DNA from: Polyrhizophydium stewartii
Lineage: Eukaryota; Chytridiomycota; Chytridiomycetes; Rhizophydiales
Direction: 5' to 3'
DNA: 17,362 nucleotides
Assembly: GCA_027604665.1 (NCBI GenBank)
Contig: JADGIZ010000271.1
Span: 1 to 17,362 of the forward strand
Shown: one piece after another, positions 9,967 through 17,362 of the stretch
Layout of the letters: every line of letters starts with the position of its first letter
Numbering within the stretch: the stretch's first letter is position 1
Program-made: the position numbers and the translations under genes
Notes under the pieces: generated by a model
The model's database searches: none
Told to the model about the DNA's origin: nothing
The model's input: only the letters and a program-made list of their open reading frames with translations

Positions 9967-11657
9967 ATGCGCGACAAAGACAACAGGCTGCGGTCGTCCT
10001 GCACGGCATGTGATTGCCCCGAATACGCGCTCCGGCCTGGATCAAGCAAGTGCGATGACTGCTCTTGCTCCGTGACGCGCCACCGTGTCGTCGAGGAGTT
10101 CAGCATGCCAGGCGGCTTCGAGTCTCGTGAAACCGGTGTGTGCGCATGCATCAGGCCCTGCGGTATCTGATAGCGTCGGATCGGTCGCATCGCATCTTTG
10201 GCCTTCGTGGCCCTCGGCATGCCGCGATAAGGTCGCCTGTGTAGCGTTGTTGGGCTGTAAACACACCAGCGGCTGTCGCGGCCTGAATCCACGGCTAAGG
10301 GAGCACCTGTGTCCGCGTCTGCGCCGTGGATATCGATGCATTATCTCGCAACTGCAGCGTGCCTTGGCACCTGCGGGCCGAGAGCTGACATGCGGCCTGA
10401 TATCCGACATAGCAGGCTTGGCATCGAATTCGCGTACCGCAGCCCGCGACCAAAACAGGACTGCGATCGAAAAGACGGTCAGGTTCGCTCAGCAGTGGAA
10501 GGTGCCAGACATCAAGGAGGCGCTCGGCATCACCGACATCGAGTCGACCACAATCAATGTTTGTCAGCGCCAGCTGCTGTTGTGGCTGCCGTCCCTTCTC
10601 GTGCTTGTCTTTGGCAACTTTCTCGACCACAAGCGCAAGTCGGCATCGCTCTCGCGTGTTTATTTCAGTATGCACTTGAATCAAAGACCTGCATCGCAAT
10701 ATCGCCTCTGACGCGATACTCGAATGCAGCTACAGCAGGCGTATTTCTCACGAGCACATTTCTCGCTTATACGATCAGTAAGTCCTGGCACATGAGCAGA
10801 TACGCCAACGCGTGCTGACAGCACTGGGCTTTGGCGCTCAGGCTGGCAGAGCAAGCGACACGCAAAGCGCGTGCTTGGCGCAGCACTCGTGGCCATGAAC
10901 GGAATGCTCGCCGTCATGTACACCCTGCTGTGGCTTGACCTTCTGCCGACTCTCCCGGCATCGGAGCCGGGCCACGTCGTTTCTCCCGCAAGATTCTTGA
11001 CTTTGATGGCGTACACGCCTCCGCTGCTGCACTTGATGGGCGATCTGACTAGCCACGAGGGCAACATCCGCGCGTAAGTCCATGCAACCAAACGGCATCA
11101 GAAAGCGGCCATGGACGCTCACGCAAGGATTTCGGTTTCTGATCTCTGCGCAGATACGCAAAGCTGTCGTACCTGCAGATCATTGTGATGTTCCTGTCGT
11201 CGTTCGTTGACGCGGGCCGTTCGCAACTCGCGACCCTCGTCTGGGTTGTGTCGACATTCGCCATCATCCGCCGCGTTCTTGTGCTGCACGGATCTGCTCT
11301 CAAAAGGGCATCGCATGCGCTGCTTGACCGACGCTCGCTGGTTCTGACCAGGCTATTTTCGGTCGCCGGCATGTGCACATGTGAGTTGTGCGACGCCCCG
11401 CTTTCAGTCGCACTGGGCTGACTTGTCCCTCGGCGCGCCAACAAGACGCCCTTGCGTGGAGTGAGTTGCTTCTCGTGCTTCAGACCTGGCCGTAGCACAC
11501 CTGGCTGACCTTGGCGCTGCGAGCAGGCTTTGAGCGCGCCATGATCGTCGACCACGTTGCCTCGGAGACGCTCTACAGCATTGGCGACTCGGCGTCCGTG
11601 GCTTCTCTGACCGCCATCCTGGCCTTCAGCACCCCGCGAGAGTTGGAGGAGCGCTGA
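9967..11657 (+). CDS. divergent opsin of the fungal rhodopsin-guanylyl cyclase type, without retinal lysine or cyclase
   Basis: Supported exons: 9967 to about 10163 (end uncertain), then 10459-10667, 10730-10777, 10842-11073, 11154-11380, 11446-11460, 11527-11657; the last six join in frame. The N-terminus MRDKDNRLR is followed by a Cys module (CTACDC, CDDCSC). As I remember it, the Blastocladiella rhodopsin-cyclase starts very similarly. Eight hydrophobic helices follow: one extra (LLLWLPSLLVLVFGNFL) and seven matching bacteriorhodopsin A-G. Helix C is ARFLTLMAYTPPLL, aligning without gaps to ARYADWLFTTPLLL with Asp85 replaced by Thr. Helix E has VWVVST. Helix F has YALAW, matching Tyr185 and Trp189. 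Helix G is ETLYSIGDSASVASL, where the position four after Asp, normally the Schiff-base Lys, is Val. The protein stops at STPRELEER, just where a cyclase linker would start, and the next gene begins 145 bp on. A plasma or internal membrane protein with unknown function. Confidence 0.75.
10165..10458 (+). other. unresolved middle of the opsin gene
   Basis: Between the Cys-rich first exon (frame 1, stop at 10168-10170) and the exon beginning TAIEKTVRFAQQW (acceptor at 10458) at least one intron is needed. A second short exon is possible, because branch-like CTGAT/CTGAC sites occur near 10165, 10385 and 10396 and possible acceptors near 10173, 10269 and 10414. I could not choose between them by frame or homology, since this cytoplasmic linker is poorly conserved. 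Confidence 0.5.
11446..11460 (+). other. 15-nt microexon of the opsin gene
   Basis: The stretch 11381-11526 looks like two introns around a microexon. The first (11381-11445, 65 nt) starts GTGAGT, has a GGGCTGACTT branch site and ends ACAAG. The second (11461-11526, 66 nt) starts GTGAGT, has GGCTGACC and ends GAGCAG. The 15 nt between them keep frame and turn the helix F sequence into CTYALAWSF. Its Tyr and Trp fall on the retinal-pocket positions Tyr185 and Trp189 of bacteriorhodopsin. Skipping it also keeps frame but loses both residues. Confidence 0.75.
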
Positions 11658-11802
11658 GCCGACCCTCTCTCTGCTCAATCCATCCCACCTGCGCATCCAT
11701 CTCGTCATTCGCCTTCACGTGCTTCCTCGCCGATATGCGTCCCCACCCGCTGCAGGCCGGCTGCGGCCAGATCATGCCGAAGCCGACTTGCCCCGCAACA
11801 AA
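11658..11802 (+). other. gap between opsin and Rab3GAP genes
   Basis: These 145 bp hold the opsin 3' end and the Rab3GAP promoter and leader. The first half is pyrimidine-rich (CCCTCTCTCTGCTC near 11660), as often seen in fungal promoters. No GT donor close to the opsin stop would allow splicing into a cyclase domain, and no cyclase motif is visible in any frame here. Confidence 0.5.
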
Positions 11803-14800
11803 ATGGACCTTTCAAAGACGCTCGCTGCCCGCACGCGGGCGGCGCCCGACGACGACGCCGCCGCGGCGGACGATGAGGTCTTTGAGATCGTCGACTATAC
11901 GGTGCGCGCCGCGGCCGTGTGCGCCTGCCGGCCGCCACCGCTCGCTGCTGCAGGCGCTGCTCAACGAGACGGGCGAGCTGCTCACTGGCGGTGCCCGCCA
12001 GCCCAGACCCGCCTGAGGCGGCCGACCAGGGGGAGCGGGCGGCGCACTTGGCGGCAGCGTCCCATGTGCCTCCCCCACAGACTGCGCTGGTGAGCGTGGA
12101 CACTGACCCGCACCTCTCGCCACGCGCGCAGGCGGCGTCGCCCCTCGAGCGCCTTGTCGCCGCCATCGAGGCCGCGCTCGTCGGATGGGGTGTCGACGGC
12201 GGCCGCCTCGGGGTCCTGGATCCGTCCCGCACGGCCGCTGCGGGAGCCAGCGGCGGCCACGCGGCACCGGGCATCTCAGGCGGTCGACCCGCTGGTCTCG
12301 CCGACAAGCCGAGTATGGCGTCGCTCGACTCGGCGGCCGACGACGACTCCGACCAGCGCGCGTTCATCCGCCGGCGCACGATCCAGTTTGGCGACCAGGC
12401 CTTTGTGCTGGCGTACCACTGCGTGCCGCCGCAGCGGGCCGCAGATCTATTCGGCATGGGGCTCACGGACGACCCGCCAGAGGCCTTATCTGATCTGCCG
12501 CTCGAGAGCCATGCGCACATGCGAAGCCGGATCCCGCTGCCTGAGCATCTGGCCAAATACGCACAGGGCATCCAGCGCATGTCCGACTTTCTCGTCTTTC
12601 CCGGATCGTCGCACAATAGCCTCAGCGCCAGCTTCGAGGCGTCGAAAATGTCTGCTGCTGCTTCGTCTGCGCCAGCGACGGCTTCGATCGCTGGCGCCAC
12701 GCATGCAACGCACTCGCCGCTGCACCGCTGGACCAGCTTGACGCACTTGATCACGTTTACGGGCGTCGGCTCGTCGTCCGCGCCGTCACAGCGTGGTTCT
12801 CCGTCGGGTGGCACATCGCTGTTTCCGCGCAATCTTGTGGCCGACGACCCAGATACCCCCACAGGCACTCGTACCTTTGCACCCGGAAATATCGACATCA
12901 ACTCGTGCAAGCTGTTTGCATCGGCGTTCGCCATTGCGCTCGCCAACACTGCGTGCAGCCTCCCCGTGTTTGTGCAGACTGGACAAGTTTGGAAGCTGCT
13001 CTTCCACGGCGTCATGGTCTCGACCGGCGCCGCGGGATCAACTGTGCCTGGGTTCGAGGCGCTCGACCTGCGCGATGTCGAGCAGCACTACCGCATGTCG
13101 TTCCTGCCCTACGTCCCGCCTGCGTACAACTCGCTGTCGGCTTTGTGCGAGATCTTCAAGGGCCGCTTGGGAATCGGTGCCTCGGGTGCGTCGCGTGGCG
13201 TGAGCGGATGCAGGAATCTGCCTGACACTTGAGCTACAATGCAGATCCTCACGCAAACCAGCCGCCGCAGCCGCCGGTGTTTGCGTCTATTTCGACCCGG
13301 TACAACTTTGAATTTGGCACGCAGGATCGTGCCGAGTGGCGGCGCCTGCCCCACGAGTTCTCCGAGATGCATCCGTCTGGCCTTGTCCCCGGCCAGACGG
13401 CGGATCCGGTGCTCAGGTTGTCGCTCGAAACCCATTATCCTGTTGCGCCGGTCGACTCGTACGTGGGCGTTTTCATCGATCCTGCGCTGTCGCCTGCATG
13501 GCACCTTGCGTTTGTGGCTTCAGCGGACATGCGCCAGATGCGCCTCTCTGCCACGCTCAGGACGGCGCTCGACAGCTGGCTCGAGCTTGTTGCCGAGACA
13601 CACGATGTCGAGGCCATCGCCACGGACCACATGACGCTGCCAGGTGCCTTTGCCAGCGGCTCAGGCTTCAGCAATGCTCGCAGCCTCGACGGACCGCGCC
13701 AGCGGCTGGTCGACTCGCATGACGTGATGGACGCAGTGCGCGCCATCATTGAGACCTCGCGCTTCGTCCCGCGATTCCAGCGCTCCTCGGCTGCGGCGGC
13801 GGCCGCGATTCCCACGCCGCACGCCAGCCATGTCGCTTCGCTCTCTGCGTCTGTCACCGCCGATGCCTTCGGCGCTGGCGCTGCCGTCCTCGAACCGCCG
13901 CCGCCCCGCCCCGCGCCGCTGCCCTCGCGCGCAGTGAACGTGCTTCCGACAAACCAGATCATATCGCAGCTCCAGTACCAATCGGTCACAGTTCCCATGT
14001 ACTCGCCCATGTGGCAGCTTGCAGCGCGCCTTCTCGACTCGTGCCTCGCAAGCCCAAAACATCTGCGCTTTGATGCGGGCATCGTGGCACTGCTCAAAGG
14101 AGTCTGGACTGAGTTCACCGCCGAGCTTGCCCAAATGTGGGAGCTTGGCGTTTACTTGCCCGGCGTCGACGTGCGTATACTGGACGACGAGAACCAGAGC
14201 ACTGAGGGCCGCGTCGACGTGGACATGCGGTACACCCTGCTCCATCAGAAGCTCGCCATGTTCAACTGCTGCTTGTATCGCAAAACAGTCGTCTTTCCGT
14301 CACCAGAGAACATTGCACGACTGCACAAGGAAGCCCGTGTGGCCGCAGGCTCGGACGATTTGGATGAGACAGCAGCGCGTCCAGAGCGCCAAGCAGGCAA
14401 GCCGCCGCGTCTGCCCGCGGGAGCAGCACCTTCGATGTCGGCGCGCTTTCTCGACAGCATCACCGATATTGCCGTGTCGGCAGTCGGCGACACGGCAGAC
14501 ACGATATCCAAGGTGGTCATCAACCCTGCGCGCAAAGCCGTCCAAGCGAGCTCGCTGTCGGCGCTCGCTGCGAGCGGATCGTCTGCCGTGGCTCTCGTCG
14601 CAGGCGCGGCCATCGGCCAGTCCGGCTTATCGGCAGGCACTCCACCAAGCCGCGTGGTGTCCGGCATCAGCGCTGCGCGGTCAAGCACCCCATCGTCAGC
14701 GGCGTCCGAGATGTCGCCTGCGCAAGGTGCGCGATCCACGCCGCTCTCGTCGCTCGGCCTCTCGCCGGACCAAGCACCTTCTGAGATCTTGGCGCGGTCA

Positions 14801-16891
14801 CGCTTGGCGGACGAGAATCTGGGGACAGGGGTACAGAATGCGCCGAATCCAGCCAAGCAGACCCTGCGCGCCGAGTCCTCCAACCTGTCGTTCGAGCTCT
14901 CCACAGGTAGCCATGAGGGCACGTCGTGGACAAGCGACAAGAGCTGGGGACGGCTCTCGATGCACGACGCGTCGTCGGTGCAGACGCGTGAGCCGGGACT
15001 CGGAATGATCCGCGACGACAGTGCAGAAGCGGCTGCAATCGAGCGCGCGCCGTTTGGATCAGGAGACCGCTTAAAGTCACAAGGAGCGATCTTCGGGAGT
15101 GTGGTCGCTTCGAGCGGAGACACGGACCTGTTTTTCGAGCCAATGGAGGGCTGGATCGAAGGGAAGACAGGTGCGGCGCTGTATCGCTCCGGGAAACCCG
15201 CTGCGCCTCCGCCAGGCCCAGGCACGACGGTAGAACGTTCTGGTGCAAAGTCCGAGTCGCCTGCTGTCGTGGCGCTCCACGGCGTGGATCTCTCGCAGTC
15301 ATTTGTGCAAATCGGCTCGTTGCCAACAGATCAAGCTGTCAGACACGCAACAACAAAGGTCGCTGCACGCCCGCCTTCTGCGGGGAAAACCGAGCGAGGC
15401 TCGCTGCCAGTGGCGCAAGAGCCGAGCCAAGGCGAAGTGCTCGGTCTCGACGAGCAAGCGGGTCATCTCAGACAGCTCGAGGGCCTCTTTCTCGTTGCTA
15501 CCGGTGCGCCGATGTGGCTACCGCAGACCCAGGTAAGCTTTGAGCGCCAGGACAAAAGCGCGATCTACCACAGATGCTGAATGACCTGCTGCTGGCAGGA
15601 ATCGGGCTATATGACCGAGGACATGGTCCGCGAGCAGGAGGCTGTGCTGGAGAGTCTGGGCACAGGCCCCGAAGCTGCGAAGCTCCGGGCACGCATGCAG
15701 TGCGCGCAGCTCATTTCTGGTCTGTGCATCTGGCCGTGGAAAGACCCAGCATTTTGCGAGGCTGACGCCTGCCCTCTCTACGCAGACATGGAGGCGTTCA
15801 AGGCAGCGAATCCGCATGCGATGCTGGAGGATTTTGTGAGGTGGCACTCGCCCCGAGACTGGATCGAGACAGCTGACGGAAAGGGCCGCCTGAGTGACCG
15901 CATGACGGATACTGGCAACCTCTGGCGCGAGTGCTGGGAGGTATGCACTGTCGTGCTGCCGTGCCTTGGCGGCTTCGTGGCTGATTCGTCGCCGCGAACC
16001 GTCAGGGATCGCGGCGCATGCCAGCCAGCATGCAGAAACCTCTGTTTGACTACGAAAAGGAGGCTGCCAAGGTTGTGCACTATCTGGAAAGCCTTGCGCC
16101 ACAGCAGATCTTGTCAGAGTGGGTTTCTCGAGTGTTGGCCAGAAGCACCTGATTGCCCTGAGTTGCTGACGGTGAGAGTGGCACAGACTCCTGCCGACGT
16201 TCTTCTTGATTGCGTACGACGTGCTGTCGACGCACGCTGCAGCACAGAGCGTGCTGGCTGTTGCGCAAGGCGTTGAGCGGTTCGGCAGGCAGCTTGTTGC
16301 GTTTTGGTGGAGTGGGGCGGCGTGAGTTGTGGTGTGCGCGACAGGGAACCAAGATGGCGGCTGACTGGCAACCGTGGGACGAGCAGGGAGAACAGCTTCG
16401 CGGCGCTGAGCGGTTTGCTCGACGAGATCCGCCAGATAGAGCGGGATATCGCGCTGAGCACCTCGCTTCTGCGCAAGGTGGGCATCCCGCGAGATCTGCA
16501 CAGTACTGATGGCCGATGGCTGACGATGAGAGCGCAGCTGCCCGGGCAGACGGAGCTCGTCAGCCGCCTTGTGCGGAACCAGAACACGGCGGTGCGAGAC
16601 AGCGAGCGCGACGGCGTGTTTGCGCTCTTCAGCGACGGTGAGTGGCGTCGCCTGCTTGGCCTCATGCGGTGCACGGCGGCTACTTGGGGCTGACACCGAC
16701 ACGCAGATGACGGCTCGTTTCCTTTCCCGCACGCACGCGAGTACATCCTGCAGGCGCTGCGGGTGCCGCGGCACGGGTCGCAGCAGCACCCGCAGCACCA
16801 GCCGCGTGCGATGCACGCGCGCATGTATGCCCTGCTGATGGACGGCGAGTTCCGCCTTGTGGAGTCGATGTCGACGGACGTCCGCCAATGA
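11803..16891 (+). CDS. RAB3GAP1: Rab3 GTPase-activating protein catalytic subunit (RAB3GAP1 homologue)
   Basis: Supported exons: 11803-11901, 12132-13185, 13245-15532, 15599-15719, 15786-15940, 16006 to about 16118, then to 16321 (join uncertain), 16387-16637, 16707-16891; about 1470 aa against about 980 in human. EVFEIVDYT joins AASPLERLVAAIEAAL across a 230-nt first intron, matching the family's N-terminus. Also seen are LFASAFAIALANTACSLPVF, LLHQKLAMFNCC, DLFFEPMEGW, YMTEDMVREQEAVLESLG, RARMQCAQLISDMEAFKAAN and the GAP segment EDFVRWHSPRDW (about residue 1203-1214), which as I recall includes the catalytic Arg of the human protein. The end is FPFPHAREYIL ... EFRLVESMSTD. Extra length comes mostly from Ser/Ala-rich inserts (about 12650-12800 and 14380-15120). 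The family works as a heterodimer with RAB3GAP2, as a GAP for Rab3 and an exchange factor for Rab18 at ER and lipid droplets; no partner gene is in the window. Confidence 0.9.
16119..16186 (+). other. unresolved intron of the Rab3GAP gene
   Basis: The coding frame before (HYLESLAPQQILSE) and after (FFLIAYDVLSTHAAAQ, from 16201) is the same, but a TGA lies between them at 16150-16152. An intron of 3n length is therefore needed. A branch site GCTGAC (16165-16170) and acceptor CACAG (16186) look good, but no GT donor has the right phase for that acceptor. GT at 16119 would fit the poorer acceptor at 16178, and a GC donor at 16145 would fit 16186 but make a 41-42 nt intron. Confidence 0.5.
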
Positions 16892-16951
16892 AAGCGCGGC
16901 GCGCGGGATTGCGGGCGGGCCTGGGCGGCAATTCGGATCGCCCCGAAACGG
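16892..16951 (+). other. 60-bp gap before the Sel1-type gene
   Basis: Between the Rab3GAP stop and the next plausible ATG lie only 60 bp of very GC-rich sequence with no recognisable motif. Either the promoter overlaps the upstream gene, or the true start of the downstream gene is elsewhere. Confidence 0.35.
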
Positions 16952-17362
16952 ATGAGGTGGACGGCGGACCCGGTGCGCGACGGCGGCGGCGGCGGTGGCG
17001 GCCGCGGGTCGGCGGGCACGGACGCGGACGCCTCCGGCCAGCCGCCCGAAGCCGCCCAGCGATGCGAGGACCCGTTCGCCGCGGCCGGCGCGCACGATGC
17101 CACCGGCGTGCCCGCGGCGGCGGGCCAAGGCGGCGGTGTCTCTGGCGGCTGCGACTCCGAGGCTGCGACACATCGAGCCGCTGCGGCCGCGTTTGAGCTG
17201 GGCACACGGATGCTCTTTGGCCGCGGCGGCGCCGCCGTCGACGAGGCTGCGGCCGTGCGGCTGTTCAGCGACGCGGGCTACGGCCCCGCCCGCCACGCCG
17301 AGGCGCTGGTGCGTGCATGGGCGGCGGGGCGCGGGGGGGGGGGGCCCGGGGGGCCCCGGCCC
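16952..17362 (+). CDS. Sel1-like repeat protein, N-terminal part only
   Basis: An open frame from ATG 16952 runs to the window edge without a stop. The first 90 or so residues are Gly/Ala-rich and look disordered. Then AFELGTRMLFGRGGAAVDE is followed by AAAVRLFSDAGYGPARHAEA. This has the spacing of a Sel1/TPR-like repeat: Ala, Leu-Gly, Gly, Asp, Ala, Ala-Gly, Gly, Ala. Such proteins are scaffolds, for instance in ER-associated degradation or chitin synthase activation, and the family member cannot be named from one repeat. A GTGCGT at 17309 could be a donor ending this exon after EAL. The final bases are homopolymer-rich and may be unreliable. Confidence 0.6.
   Translation, partial: MRWTADPVRDGGGGGGGRGSAGTDADASGQPPEAAQRCEDPFAAAGAHDATGVPAAAGQGGGVSGGCDSEAATHRAAAAAFELGTRMLFGRGGAAVDEAAAVRLFSDAGYGPARHAEALVRAWAAGRGGGGPGGPRP
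17331..17362. repeat. terminal G/C homopolymer tract
   Basis: The window ends in a run of 12 G (17333-17344) followed by blocks of C and G only. Such an end is typical of a contig terminating in unresolvable GC-rich sequence. No coding claim should rest on it. Confidence 0.7.

Noticed and set aside
9669..10292. A 207-codon minus-strand frame over the start of the opsin gene
   Set aside because: It has no family motif and overlaps the Cys-rich first exon on the other strand, which does.
11590..11630. A short intron inside helix G that might remove the Val position and restore lysine
   Set aside because: The possible GT...AG interval is only about 36 nt, removal would delete half of the last helix, and no lysine codon would be brought in.
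11902..12131. A small second exon inside the first Rab3GAP intron (ALLNETGELLTGG)
   Set aside because: Joining 11901 directly to 12132 gives the family's N-terminus without a gap, and no pair of donor and acceptor around the candidate keeps the frame.
15518..17296. A 592-codon open frame on the minus strand
   Set aside because: It runs antisense to well-supported Rab3GAP exons and introns, has no recognisable domain and low-complexity Arg/Ala-rich composition. Such frames are common opposite GC-rich coding DNA.

Overview
The window looks like nuclear DNA of a GC-rich fungus, most likely a zoosporic (chytrid or blastoclad type) one. The genes are broken by many short introns, mostly 56-81 nt, with GT donors, a CTGAC-type branch site and a CAG-type acceptor. 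One gene belongs to the eight-helix opsin type of rhodopsin-guanylyl cyclases, which I know only from zoosporic fungi. Nothing here is bacterial: there are no operons or Shine-Dalgarno sites.

Layout. (1) 1-2574, minus strand: a damaged Ty1/copia retroelement. A gag-protease part (2574 down to about 1508) is followed by an inverted copy of its own protease (1019-1505, reading plus) and then by the integrase C-terminus and start of reverse transcriptase (1027 down to the window edge). The integrase core is missing. (2) 2640-6270, minus: a complete nine-exon HELLS/DDM1/Irc5-type SNF2 chromatin remodeller (about 1023 aa). (3) 6271-6387: a 117-bp gap between divergent genes, so a possible shared promoter. 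(4) 6388-9703, plus: an EST1/SMG7-type nonsense-mediated decay protein (about 907 aa). (5) 9967-11657, plus: a divergent microbial-opsin gene. It has the Cys-rich N-terminus and the extra N-terminal helix of the rhodopsin-cyclase family, but no retinal-binding lysine and no cyclase domain. A 15-nt microexon supplies part of helix F. (6) 11803-16891, plus: a RAB3GAP1-type Rab3GAP catalytic subunit (about 1470 aa). (7) 16952 to the edge: the start of a Sel1-repeat protein. The sequence ends in a G/C homopolymer tract that looks like a contig end.

The host genes do different jobs (chromatin, mRNA decay, sensing, Rab control) and need not work together. The item most worth attention is the opsin: its reconstructed frame is intact and its retinal pocket is partly kept, yet it appears unable to bind retinal covalently and carries no output domain. 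Exon joins were worked out by hand from reading frame, splice signals and remembered family motifs. The unresolved places are the opsin between about 10165 and 10458, the Rab3GAP join near 16119-16186, and the exact SMG7 start.
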